Below, piece by piece: positions 1-7,998 of a stretch of DNA of 64,000 nucleotides (within the stretch, counting starts at the first letter, position 1; each line of letters starts with the position of its first letter). The notes under the pieces were generated by a model. The model was not told where the DNA came from, searched no databases, and saw nothing but the letters and a program-made list of their open reading frames with translations. Where the stretch lies: the NCBI GenBank assembly GCA_020444175.1, contig JAHLLM010000017.1, forward strand, positions 1 through 64,000, given 5' to 3'. Position numbers and translations under genes: made by a program. The DNA is from Desulfobulbaceae bacterium (GTDB lineage: Bacteria; Desulfobacterota; Desulfobulbia; Desulfobulbales; SURF-16).

Positions 1-108
1 CTTTGTTGGAATTTGTCTAAATTGGCCTTGACGGAACAACTCAGAAGTCTATTCACTGTTGCGGCCTGGAAGCCAGGAATTTGAATGGAACCCGACCCAA
101 TTGCAGCA

Positions 109-489
109 TCAGGCACCACCGCCGCCGCAAACCTGATCATTGGTGATTATCGGCACCTTACCTGCAATCATATCCTCAACAACCGGGCGGATATCATCTC
201 TCTCAGCATCATGATATACATTTATGCCGGCCTGCTGAAATCCCATCAAAGGTCGCATTCCAATTCCCCCGACAATCAAGCGCTGCACTTTATTTGCCGC
301 CAGCAAATTAACCGGAACCATACAACCGCCCTGAACATGTTCGTTATTAACCAGGATGGAAACCTCTTTTATCTGCCCATCTTCCACATCTACCAGGGTA
401 AAAACATCGCAATGTCCAAAATGTCCGGCTCTTTTGCCGTCTAAACCACCTTCTCCTTCTGAAGGAACTGCAATACGTATTCTTTTCAT
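109..489 (-). CDS. NifX/MTH1175-family (ORP-like) metal-cofactor protein
   Basis: A 126-residue protein of the dinitrogenase iron-molybdenum cofactor superfamily (NifX, NifB C-terminus, MTH1175, orange protein). Visible family features are the N-terminal strand IRIAVPSEG, the GHFGHCDVF segment, the LIVGGIGMRP turn and a glycine-rich end with a Cys (VCGGGG). Proteins of this fold bind metal-sulfur clusters; the Desulfovibrio orange protein binds a Mo-Cu-S cluster. AAGGAG lies about 10 nt before the ATG. It is the last gene of a minus-strand run and starts 20 bp after the Fe-S ATPase gene. That pairing with a MinD-type ATPase is typical of ORP loci. The ligand here is inferred. Confidence 0.85.
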   Translation of the reverse strand: MKRIRIAVPSEGEGGLDGKRAGHFGHCDVFTLVDVEDGQIKEVSILVNNEHVQGGCMVPVNLLAANKVQRLIVGGIGMRPLMGFQQAGINVYHDAERDDIRPVVEDMIAGKVPIITNDQVCGGGGA

Positions 490-509
490 TTTTCGTTCTC
501 TCCTTTCTG

Positions 510-1415
510 TTATAGAATTACTGCTGAAAAATCTTTCAGTTCCATTTGCTTCAAAGATTGTGATTGTAAAATCTCCTCCCAGACCTTTCGAACACTTGAA
601 GCTGTCTCTGAATCATACTTATATTCAACAATATTTTGTCCGACGATCATTGCCTTCGAAAAAAGAGGGTCAAAGGGAATTCGCCCCACGATCTTCATAT
701 TTCTCTCTTGGGCAATTGCCTCAATTTCTTCGGTTATTTCGGTGTTTAGATCATACTTATTCACACAAACCAAACCAGGAACTTTAAAATGTACTGCCAA
801 ATCAGCCACTCTCGTCATATCATAAAGCCCGGACACAGTGGGCTCTACAATGACCACCAAAGCTGTAGCTCCGCCAATTGCTGCAATAACAGGACAACGT
901 ATACCTGTCTGGTCATCGTTTAAAATGAAGCCATTGCCTTTTTCTTCTGCGAGCACTTTTGCCTGCTGACGAACAAAGCGCATCAGCTTGCCCGAATTTT
1001 CCTCTGCAATTCCCGGTCTCGCCTGGACATGATCACAATATCGGGTCTCGAAGACGAACCACTCACCACATTTCTGTACATGAAAATCGATGTCCTGTTC
1101 CAGACAGAGATCAACGCAAAACCCACAACATTCGCAGCTTATTTCATCAATTGTAAATATTTCTGAAACAGCATCAAACCTGCACAATTCCAGGCATCGG
1201 TTACATCGAGAACAGTAATATGTACGTATTGCTGCAATTGAACCACCCATGCAAAAAGTTCTCTTTTCTCTACCTGGCTCCATGAGCAAATCTAAATCCT
1301 CTGCATCCTCATCGGCATCACACAAAATGCCGTTTTTCGTCAGAGATGCAAAAGCTTCGTTCAAGTTCGTTTTACCCGTCTCAGCTTTACCGCTTATAAC
1401 GACCAGTTCTCTCAT
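510..1415 (-). CDS. MinD-like P-loop ATPase with two [4Fe-4S] ferredoxin motifs
   Basis: A cytoplasmic ATPase of the ParA/MinD/Mrp class with an inserted ferredoxin domain, as encoded beside MTH1175/ORP proteins in sulfate reducers. I start it at the ATG at 1415 (MRELVVISG), preceded by a GAGGGGGAAGGG ribosome site; an upstream in-frame ATG gives a 322-residue form without the family N-terminus. The P-loop reads GKAETGKT (residues 9-16): the deviant-Walker signature lysine is kept, but the usual GKGGTGKT glycines are replaced. Two clusters follow, CxxCxxCxxxC at residues 68-78 and again at 94-104. EPTVSGLYD and VNKYDLN are further family motifs. It probably drives ATP-dependent metal or Fe-S cluster handling with the NifX-like partners (inference). 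Confidence 0.88.
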   Translation of the reverse strand: MRELVVISGKAETGKTNLNEAFASLTKNGILCDADEDAEDLDLLMEPGREKRTFCMGGSIAAIRTYYCSRCNRCLELCRFDAVSEIFTIDEISCECCGFCVDLCLEQDIDFHVQKCGEWFVFETRYCDHVQARPGIAEENSGKLMRFVRQQAKVLAEEKGNGFILNDDQTGIRCPVIAAIGGATALVVIVEPTVSGLYDMTRVADLAVHFKVPGLVCVNKYDLNTEITEEIEAIAQERNMKIVGRIPFDPLFSKAMIVGQNIVEYKYDSETASSVRKVWEEILQSQSLKQMELKDFSAVIL

Positions 1416-1514
1416 CCCTTCCCCCTCTTCTAACAACGGGCCGGTATCTGTATGCATTCTCGAAATGTAACTACTCACCCTGTATCCACCTTTCTTCCGG
1501 TAACCACCAGCCTT

Positions 1515-1647
1515 GTAACTGCTCGCAGGGTGCCGGAGATGCAGATAGTGAGCTTGCGAGATCTTCGAGGCATCGTCCTCTGTAAATTATACACCGGTAT
1601 GTGAACAGGGCGATAACACAGCAGATCCGGTACCCTGTGAGCAGTTA
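1515..1647. repeat. 133-bp inverted-repeat element (MITE-like)
   Basis: The two ends form an imperfect inverted repeat of about 23 bp: GTAACTGCTCGCAGGGTGCC on the left, and the reverse complement of the right end reads GTAACTGCTCACAGGGTACC. The interior has no convincing gene. It lies in the 361-bp gap between the pseudo-receiver gene and the ATPase gene of the same minus-strand cluster, so it would be transcribed as a long hairpin. It could be a miniature transposable element or a structural RNA repeat; only a genome-wide copy search would decide. Confidence 0.55.
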
Positions 1648-1776
1648 CCTCGAAATCACGATACTTTTCAGACCATCCAAGCAACACCTGACATGCTGCT
1701 GAAAAATGGAGCGAGTAAAGCGGAGACTTAGCTTTATGCCTCCGGTCCCAGGTGGACTCAGGCCGGCACACACCTT

Positions 1777-2157
1777 TTACACACGCAGCAGTGCATCTAT
1801 CGAATCAAGTATTTCGAGCATCCTTTCAGCCTCTTCTGCTCCCGGCTGTAAAGGCAGTTGCATGAAGACCCCGAGCCCCTCAGTATATGCATGAAATTTT
1901 TTCGGAGAAAGAGAACTGACCATGGCACAGTTGGTCATCGGCTGTTTTCGCGTCACTTCATTGACCAGAGACAAGGGGTCACCGTCCGCCAGTTCCTCTC
2001 CGGCAACAAGCACATCAACTTTAGCCTTTTCAATTATCGTCAAGGCTTTTTTCGCTGAATCTACATGAATCAACTCAAGTTTAGTTCGTTCCCCAAGTCT
2101 TTTAGCCAGATTTTCAAGGGTTGCTGAATCCCTGCTGACCATCATTACTAATGACAT
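1777..2157 (-). CDS. Pseudo-receiver (degenerate response-regulator domain) protein
   Basis: A 126-residue single-domain protein with the alternating beta/alpha pattern of a CheY-like receiver (MSLVMMVSRD, VDVLVAGEEL, TNCAMVSSL, GVFMQLPLQP). The phosphorylation site looks lost: the strand that normally ends in Asp reads VLVAGEEL, and the usual KP after strand 5 reads LPLQP. It is therefore more likely a phosphorylation-independent scaffold or partner than an active response regulator. GGAG precedes the ATG by 6 nt. It lies inside the ORP-like cluster between DUF5320 and the Fe-S ATPase, which suggests a role in that complex. Assignment rests on pattern only. Confidence 0.6.
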   Translation of the reverse strand: MSLVMMVSRDSATLENLAKRLGERTKLELIHVDSAKKALTIIEKAKVDVLVAGEELADGDPLSLVNEVTRKQPMTNCAMVSSLSPKKFHAYTEGLGVFMQLPLQPGAEEAERMLEILDSIDALLRV

Positions 2158-2212
2158 CCTCTTCTCCGAAATAGACAGATCGAATTATCTTTGGACAAAA
2201 CAGCCATGGCTC

Positions 2213-2539
2213 CTACTTTTGCTGCGCCTTGATAGCTTCGATCTCATCCTGCATCCTTTCAATCCTCTTGACGGCTGATTCATACTGTTCTTTCAATGAA
2301 TCCAGCTCATCGCCCGAAACTGTGCTTTCAGTGCCGACAACTCCCATTCTTTGCCGAATTCGAAACGGTGTTACCGGCGGCGCAACACGTTGCCCCATCT
2401 CTCGCCCTCTCCTCCGTCCCTGCCCCTGGCCGCTCCCAAAAGCATTAAAAAAATCATAATCAGTTCGTGCACACACACCTCGTTGTCTTCCTGTCATAGG
2501 TCCTTGCCCACTCGGTCCACTTTGATTAAATCTTGGCAT
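2213..2539 (-). CDS. DUF5320-family Gly/Arg-rich protein
   Basis: A 108-residue protein beginning MPRFNQSGPSGQGPMTGRQ, the characteristic start of DUF5320 proteins (short, Gly/Pro/Arg-rich, PMTGR motif, one early Cys). The C-terminal third (about residues 72-108) is a heptad-like helix, SLKEQYESAVKRIERMQDEI, likely a coiled coil. GAGGAGG sits 7 nt before the ATG. Members are commonly encoded beside NifX/MTH1175-like proteins and MinD-type Fe-S ATPases in anaerobes, as here, but no biochemical function is established. It starts 57 bp after the neighbouring NifX-like gene and is probably cotranscribed. Confidence 0.8.
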   Translation of the reverse strand: MPRFNQSGPSGQGPMTGRQRGVCARTDYDFFNAFGSGQGQGRRRGREMGQRVAPPVTPFRIRQRMGVVGTESTVSGDELDSLKEQYESAVKRIERMQDEIEAIKAQQK

Positions 2540-2595
2540 TGCATAACCTCCTCAATTACATAAATATTGTTCCTGATCCGGCTGGAGTTTTCTCC

Positions 2596-2952
2596 CTAAC
2601 TTCTTCTCCGACAACAGCAATGCGGACATCCGGGCATGCGATATTCCATCAAATCCATCCCTTTTGCCCAAAAGGACAATACGGCCTCCGTATCCCCGGT
2701 GATAAAAGGAATAACTTCAACGCCACTGGCCTCAAGCAACGTTGCAGGCTCATCCCACAGTGCTCCGCAAATCAACACCTCTACTTCCAGCTCTTCAAGA
2801 AGCTTGATGAAACGACTGTACACCCCTGCCTGAAACATCTTGATATTCCGGCTGACAATTTCAGCCTTACGGATTTCTGCAACAAGGAGTGTCTGAGCGG
2901 CATCAAATACCGGAGAAATTCGATTACCCCATACTGTTATGGCTATTTTCAT
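2596..2952 (-). CDS. NifX/ORP-family protein, first gene of the sigma-54 operon
   Basis: A 118-residue member of the dinitrogenase Fe-Mo cofactor fold: MKIAITVWGNRISPVFD, then LEVEVLICGALWD, and a C-terminus rich in Cys and Arg (CPHCCCRRRS). The four clustered Cys near the end are unusual for the family and could bind metal. I start it at the ATG at 2952, with GGAGG 5 nt upstream; a GTG two codons earlier is possible. A sigma-54 type promoter lies 26 bp upstream and would give a very short leader. The second NifX-like gene at the far end of the cluster suggests a heteromeric pair, as in ORP loci (inference). Confidence 0.85.
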   Translation of the reverse strand: MKIAITVWGNRISPVFDAAQTLLVAEIRKAEIVSRNIKMFQAGVYSRFIKLLEELEVEVLICGALWDEPATLLEASGVEVIPFITGDTEAVLSFWAKGMDLMEYRMPGCPHCCCRRRS

Positions 2953-2977
2953 GCCCACCTCCGTACAAAACAGGAAG

Positions 2978-2994
2978 TAGCAAGCTCCGGACCA
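2978..2994 (-). promoter_or_regulatory. Sigma-54 (-24/-12) promoter
   Basis: On the minus strand the sequence reads TGGTCCGGAGCTTGCTA, matching the -24/-12 pattern (TGG, ten-base GG-to-GC spacing, TTGCT). Predicted transcription starts about 15-20 nt before the ATG at 2952. The gene immediately upstream encodes a sigma-54 activator, which strengthens the call. Confidence 0.8.
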
Positions 2995-3077
2995 TTGCAG
3001 AACAAAATCAGCAAATCATATAATTACGGGATGTTACAAAGGGAGACACAGAGAAAAAACAGGAAAGGGGCAGCAGA

Positions 3078-3119
3078 ACAGTCGCACGCCTGCACACCAT
3101 ACAGTCGCAGACAATCGCA
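3078..3119 (-). promoter_or_regulatory. Three 9-bp direct repeats, probable activator-binding sites
   Basis: On the plus strand ACAGTCGCA occurs at 3078-3086 and 3101-3109, and ACAATCGCA at 3111-3119. The spacings are 23 and 10 bp, about two turns and one turn of the helix. They lie 84-125 bp upstream of the sigma-54 promoter, the usual position of enhancer sites for NtrC-type activators, and directly follow the activator gene. Confidence 0.7.
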
Positions 3120-3140
3120 CCACTGCAATAGTTCATGCAC

Positions 3141-4517
3141 CTAAAAACGGCTCGATCTGCCGTCCATTTCAGGGAGGGAAATATGATATTTTTTGAGTTT
3201 TCTAAAAAGAGTACTTTTATGGATACCCAGTTCTTTAGCGGCCGCCGTGCGGTTATAGTGGTTTCTTTTTAACGCTTCCAGGATTTTCATTTCTTCAGTC
3301 ACCTGTACCGATTCACCCATAGAAGAATGGTGTTCCGGCAGCTTCGAAGGTTCTGTCCTGATGAGATATGCAGGCAGATGCGAAAGCCTGATCTCTGCTT
3401 CAGAGCAGAGAACAAAACCATGTTCAATAATATTTTCAAGCTCACGGATATTGCCTGGATAATCATGAGCCAAAAGAACGGTCATCGCCTCCCTGCCGAC
3501 AGACGAGACAGATCTTCCCTTCATGCGGTTCATCTTCTTTATAAAACTTTCAACAAGCAGAGGGATATCCTCCATTCTTTCCCGCAATGGCGGAAGGTGA
3601 AGACGAATAATATTTATCCTGTAAAAAAGATCCCGCCGAAACTCTCCCTTCAGAACCATCTCTTCCAAGTCATGGTTGGTGGCAGCAATTATCCTGACGT
3701 TTGTTTTTATCTTTTCCACACTGCCAAGCGGCTGATACTCTTTTTCCTCAAGCACTCTCAGCAACCTTACCTGGAAGGCGGAACTGGTATCCCCTATTTC
3801 ATCGAGCAGGATCGTCCCCATGCCTGCCGCGCTGAAGAGTCCGGGTTTATCCTTTTCTGCATTGGTAAAAGCACCGGCCTTATAGCCAAACAGTTCAGAC
3901 TCAAGCAGGGTATCCGGCAGAGCCCCGCAATTTATGGCAATAAAGGGTTCCTCTTTTCTCAGGGAAAGAGAATGAATAGCCCTGGACATCAGCTCTTTTC
4001 CCGTCCCGGTCTCACCCTCAATCAAAACAGAGGAATCACTTTCAGCCACCTGGTGAAGGATATTAAAAATTTTCTGCATGGCCTTGCTGTAACTGACCAT
4101 ATCTCCAATCTGAAAACGACCTTTCAGTTCCCGTCGCAATTCCTCTACCAGGCTGTGATCGCGGAAAGTCTCAACACCGCCGAGAGCCTCTCCTTTTTCA
4201 TTTTTCAATGGAGATGTTGAAACAGAAATAGAAATTCGCTTCTGTCGATTATTGACAATATATGTGGAGCTGTTGACAAAGGATTTCCCCTCCTTCATCG
4301 AACGTTTCAAAGCACAATCACCCTCACACATATTCGACCGGAAAACCTCCCAGCAGTATCTGCCGATAGCCTCCTCACGCCTGGTTCCCGTTATCTCTTC
4401 TGCCGCTCTGTTGAATGACATAATCCGCCAGTTGTGATCAACGGTAAAGACGCCATCGGAAATTGATTCTAATATGATTTCATTTGCAGCTTTGGCAATC
4501 TTGTCGGATTCCCTCAT
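3141..4517 (-). CDS. PAS-containing sigma-54 dependent transcriptional activator
   Basis: A 458-residue enhancer-binding protein: PAS domain (about residues 12-115), AAA+ domain (about 138-365) and a Fis-type helix-turn-helix at the C-terminus (RTAAAKELGIHKSTLFRKLK). Walker A is GETGTGKE (168-175) and Walker B LLDEIGD. The sigma-54 contact loop reads GAFTNA instead of GAFTGA, a variant seen in other activators of anaerobes. The PAS domain carries a Cys set, CWEVFRSNMCEGDC, which could be a redox or Fe-S sensing site (inference). It directly precedes the repeats and promoter of the ORP-like cluster and most likely activates it, as the activator of the Desulfovibrio ORP operons does. Confidence 0.92.
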   Translation of the reverse strand: MRESDKIAKAANEIILESISDGVFTVDHNWRIMSFNRAAEEITGTRREEAIGRYCWEVFRSNMCEGDCALKRSMKEGKSFVNSSTYIVNNRQKRISISVSTSPLKNEKGEALGGVETFRDHSLVEELRRELKGRFQIGDMVSYSKAMQKIFNILHQVAESDSSVLIEGETGTGKELMSRAIHSLSLRKEEPFIAINCGALPDTLLESELFGYKAGAFTNAEKDKPGLFSAAGMGTILLDEIGDTSSAFQVRLLRVLEEKEYQPLGSVEKIKTNVRIIAATNHDLEEMVLKGEFRRDLFYRINIIRLHLPPLRERMEDIPLLVESFIKKMNRMKGRSVSSVGREAMTVLLAHDYPGNIRELENIIEHGFVLCSEAEIRLSHLPAYLIRTEPSKLPEHHSSMGESVQVTEEMKILEALKRNHYNRTAAAKELGIHKSTLFRKLKKYHISLPEMDGRSSRF

Positions 4518-4737
4518 TGCCTTATACCTTTTGCCTAAGATAAGAACGGATATTTCATTAAGTCTAACAAGCTCGCTTTCGAGACACCGGGTAGACCATG
4601 TATTGACAAAGACCTCCTAAAACTAGTTACATAGTCATAATGAAAAAGAAACAGATTTTTTTAGAAAGAGCACCTGCAAATAGGATCTTTTATCGACAAC
4701 CGTTTCAAAATTCATTTAAAATGATTTAACAAGCGAA

Positions 4738-5928
4738 ATGAAAACTGTACGTTCCTTAAAGACAATGCAAAAAGAAAACTACACACTTCTCATTGTTGAA
4801 GACAATCAGTCCATGAGCAAGCTGTTGATCTCGCTGGTTAACGTCCTTGGCTATCCCAACACACTTACAGCGGAAAATGGTGTCCAAGCATGGGGAATCA
4901 TTCAGCAAGAGCAAGTCGACATTATCCTTTGCGACCTCATAATGCCGGTTATGAACGGCCTTGATCTACTTCGTAAAATACGCCGCTCAAAAAAATTTTA
5001 CAGCCTGCCATTTATCATGATCACCGGTGCTGATAACCAGAGTGAAATCATGTACACCCTGCAGTCCGAAGTTGATCATTATATGCTGAAGCCTCCCAAT
5101 GCCGAAAAGCTGGATGAACTTCTCAGTCTTGTTGTCCGTCAGAAAAAGAATCCGACAAATTTTGAAAAAGCCATCATTGCCGGCAAATATTTCTACCTCA
5201 ATAAAAACTTCAATCAGGCCATAAAGTCATTTCAAATAGCCAGTCAAATTCAACCTGATCACCCCACGTCCTACTACTACATGGGCAAAATTTACCGCCA
5301 GATGGACAAAGACGACCTGGCCATACAAAATTACACCAAGTCTATCAGCCTCTCAGGCCTCTACATAAATGCACTGCTCGAACTGGCAGATATTTATGAA
5401 CAAAGACAGGACGACGGAAAGCTCATCCCTCTTCTTCAAAAAGTTGTGCAACTCCTTCCGGAAAATATCAATATAAAGAAAAGCCTGGGTGCGGCCTACG
5501 GGCGCTGCAAAGACAAAAACAAGGCGTCCACCCAGCTGCAAAAAGCCGTCAAACTCACAAAAGGAGACAGAGATCAACTTGAAGAGCTCATTGAATATTT
5601 TATTGAGGCTGGTCTTTATGATGAAGCAGATGACCTTTTCCTCAGGAAATATCGGGAAGAGGATAAAGATGAAATTGCTTATTTCTGGAACCGGCTCGGC
5701 AACTGCTGCAGAGAAGAAAAAGCACTCAGCAAGGCAAAAAATTTTTACCTGAGTGCTTTAAAATATTGTCCCCAGGATATGGAAACAAACCTGAATCTGA
5801 CACGGCTTCTTATCGATGAAAAAGATTATCAAGGTGCAAAATCCTATGTGAACAAAATACTTCGGCTCTTTCCGGGCTGCTCTGAAGCAAAGGAACTAAG
5901 AAAAAATATCGATTCAGTTTTATCATAA
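4738..5928 (+). CDS. Response regulator receiver with C-terminal TPR repeats
   Basis: A 396-residue protein: CheY-like receiver at about residues 15-135 with intact acidic pocket (E21, D22), phospho-acceptor D66 in ILCDLIMP, Thr96 and Lys118 (MLKPP), followed by tetratricopeptide repeats to the end (for example NQAIKSFQIASQIQPDHP). There is no DNA-binding domain, so output is probably protein-protein interaction. The start is uncertain; an ATG ten codons in, at 4765, is equally possible and neither has a strong ribosome site. It precedes the CODH gene by about 87 bp on the same strand, but no evidence ties them functionally. Confidence 0.88.
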   Translation: MKTVRSLKTMQKENYTLLIVEDNQSMSKLLISLVNVLGYPNTLTAENGVQAWGIIQQEQVDIILCDLIMPVMNGLDLLRKIRRSKKFYSLPFIMITGADNQSEIMYTLQSEVDHYMLKPPNAEKLDELLSLVVRQKKNPTNFEKAIIAGKYFYLNKNFNQAIKSFQIASQIQPDHPTSYYYMGKIYRQMDKDDLAIQNYTKSISLSGLYINALLELADIYEQRQDDGKLIPLLQKVVQLLPENINIKKSLGAAYGRCKDKNKASTQLQKAVKLTKGDRDQLEELIEYFIEAGLYDEADDLFLRKYREEDKDEIAYFWNRLGNCCREEKALSKAKNFYLSALKYCPQDMETNLNLTRLLIDEKDYQGAKSYVNKILRLFPGCSEAKELRKNIDSVLS

Positions 5929-6015
5929 TTTTTGTAATTGCACTGGTCTTCAGCCAGTGCCGAGGTATGAATGCAGCTTTTCTGCAATCCCCCCAAATCA
6001 ACAGGAGATGAAAAA

Positions 6016-7893
6016 GTGACCGAAAAAGAATTCAATGTTGAAGCAATGTCCATTCACAAAGATGCCCAGGCCATGTTGCACAAAGCGAAACAGGAAGATA
6101 TTGAAACCGCCTGGGACCGATTGCAGAACCAGTCTCCCCAATGCAAGTTCGGTGATACAGGTATCTGCTGCCGGATCTGTGTAATGGGTCCTTGTCGCAT
6201 CAGCAAAAAAGCTCCTCTCGGTGTATGCGGAGCCGATGCTGATGTCATTGTTGCCAGAAATTTCGGCCGTTTTCTCTGCGGAGGCGCTGCTGGTCATTCC
6301 GACCATGGTCGCGACTGCATTGAAGCGTTGGAAGCTATTGTTGAAGGAAAAACCAAGGACTACACCCTTGCCAACCCGGAAAAACTTCTTGCCGTGGCAT
6401 CCGAGCTCGGCATTGCCACGGAAAACAGGGATGTCATGGAGGTGGGCAGGGATCTTGTTGACGTCTTTTATTCGGACTTTGCCAGCCGTAAAAAAGAACT
6501 GGCCTTCCTGTGCCGTGTCCCGCAGAAGAGAAAAGAAAAATGGCAGGAACTGGGCATCACTCCCCGCGGCGTGGACAGGGAAATTGCAGAGATGATGCAC
6601 CGCACTCACATGGGCTGTGACAATGATGCGCCCAACACCCTTCTGCACGGCGCCAGAATGTGTCTGGCCGACGGCTGGGGAGGGTCAATGATCGCCACGG
6701 AAATTTCAGATATGCTCTTCGGCACGCCGACTCCTAAAAAATCAAAAGTCAATCTGGGGGTCCTCAAAAAAGACCAGGTCAACATTCTTGTTCATGGCCA
6801 TAATCCCATTGTTTCCGAAAAAATCCTTGAGGCGGTCAATGACCCTGAACTTATTGAACTTGCCAGGTCAAAAGGTGCCAAGGGCATTAATCTTGCCGGT
6901 TTATGCTGCACCGGCAATGAACTCATGATGCGCAAAGGCGTTCCCATGGCAGGTAACCACCTGATGACCGAACTTGCCATTGTGACGGGTGCGGTGGAGC
7001 TTATTGTTGTTGATTATCAATGCATCATGCCAAGCCTTGTACAGATCGGCAACTGCTACCACACCAAGATGATCACCACCGCCGACAAGGCCAAGTTCAC
7101 AGGCGCCGAGCACTATAAGTTTACCATGGAAAACGGAAGTGCCCAGGCCAGGGCCGCTGTGAAACTTGCCATTGAAGGCTACGCGGTTCGCGACCATGCC
7201 CGGGTGGATATTCCCATTGAACCGGTTGATATTCTCACCGGATTTTCAAATGAAGCCATTGTCGGCGCCCTGGGAGGTTCTCTCACTCCCCTTATTGACG
7301 CCATCAAGGCCGGAAAAATAAGGGGCATTGTCGGCATTGTCGGCTGCAATAATCCCAAATTCAAACAGGACCACTGCAACGTCACCCTGGCCCGGGAACT
7401 GATAAAAAAAGATATTCTGGTTCTGGCAACGGGCTGTGTGACCACTGCCCTCGGCAAGGTCGGGCTGCTGCTTCCCGAGGCAATTGACCAAGCGGGTCCG
7501 GGACTGAAAGAGATATGCGGAAGCCTTGGAGTTCCTCCGGTCCTGCATGTGGGAAGCTGTGTTGACAATGCCCGCATCCTGCAGGCCTGCGCGCTTATTG
7601 CCAATGAGCTTGGCGTTGACATTGCCGACCTGCCTGTTGCAGCCTCATCACCGGAATGGTACTCGGAAAAGGCGGCTGCTATCGGCACCTACGCCGTGGC
7701 CTCAGGGATCTATACCCATCTTGGACTTCCCCCCAACATATTAGGCTCCGAAGTCATGACAAACCTGGCTGTCAAAGGGCTTGACGATGTGGTCGGCGCC
7801 TGTTTTGCGGTAGAGCCTGATCCGGTTAAGGCAGCAACACTCATAGACACACGGATCAAGTCGAAACGTGAAGGACTGGGACTCGCTCCCTGA
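6016..7893 (+). CDS. cooS: Anaerobic Ni-Fe carbon monoxide dehydrogenase catalytic subunit
   Basis: CooS interconverts CO and CO2 at a Ni-Fe-S cluster. I use GTG at 6016, preceded by AGGAG; an ATG at 5971 adds an unlikely 15 residues. The resulting 625 residues match the family. The N-terminal D/B-cluster cysteines are present (CKFGDTGICCRICVMGPC, then GVCGAD). All expected C-cluster ligands are visible: His in VHGHNP and Cys in CTGNE, DYQCIMP, VGCNNPK, ATGCVTTA and VGSCVDN. No CooC maturation ATPase or CooF ferredoxin lies adjacent; the nearest ATPase is the ORP-type one on the other strand. The role (CO oxidation, CO2 reduction or detoxification) cannot be decided here. Confidence 0.96.
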   Translation: MTEKEFNVEAMSIHKDAQAMLHKAKQEDIETAWDRLQNQSPQCKFGDTGICCRICVMGPCRISKKAPLGVCGADADVIVARNFGRFLCGGAAGHSDHGRDCIEALEAIVEGKTKDYTLANPEKLLAVASELGIATENRDVMEVGRDLVDVFYSDFASRKKELAFLCRVPQKRKEKWQELGITPRGVDREIAEMMHRTHMGCDNDAPNTLLHGARMCLADGWGGSMIATEISDMLFGTPTPKKSKVNLGVLKKDQVNILVHGHNPIVSEKILEAVNDPELIELARSKGAKGINLAGLCCTGNELMMRKGVPMAGNHLMTELAIVTGAVELIVVDYQCIMPSLVQIGNCYHTKMITTADKAKFTGAEHYKFTMENGSAQARAAVKLAIEGYAVRDHARVDIPIEPVDILTGFSNEAIVGALGGSLTPLIDAIKAGKIRGIVGIVGCNNPKFKQDHCNVTLARELIKKDILVLATGCVTTALGKVGLLLPEAIDQAGPGLKEICGSLGVPPVLHVGSCVDNARILQACALIANELGVDIADLPVAASSPEWYSEKAAAIGTYAVASGIYTHLGLPPNILGSEVMTNLAVKGLDDVVGACFAVEPDPVKAATLIDTRIKSKREGLGLAP

Positions 7894-7903
7894 TTGCAAA
7901 CAA

Positions 7904-7939
7904 CAAGGGGAAAAGACCGGCACCGGTCTTTTCCCCTTG
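7904..7939. terminator. Perfect 17-bp-arm hairpin between convergent genes
   Basis: Arms CAAGGGGAAAAGACCGG (7904-7920) and its exact complement (7923-7939) are separated by two bases. It lies between the CODH stop and the convergent rhodanese/MBL gene and likely ends transcription from both sides, although no long T-run follows. Confidence 0.75.
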
Positions 7940-7998
7940 TAACACGAGTAACTCCCAAATTCCTTGCGGATACGGAATCCTGATTTACACTGTCTGTT

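Noticed and set aside
1475..1771. 98-codon minus-strand frame across the 1515-1647 element
   Set aside because: Overlaps an inverted repeat, has no ribosome site and no recognisable protein pattern.
2533..3144. 203-codon open frame on the plus strand
   Set aside because: It runs antisense across a NifX-like gene and the sigma-54 promoter, has no ribosome site and no family pattern.
3327..4220. 297-codon open frame antisense to the sigma-54 activator
   Set aside because: A shadow of a gene whose domains are unambiguous.
4602..4637. TTGACA in front of the receiver-TPR gene as a sigma-70 promoter
   Set aside because: No -10 hexamer at suitable spacing closer than TTACAT; not strong enough to list.
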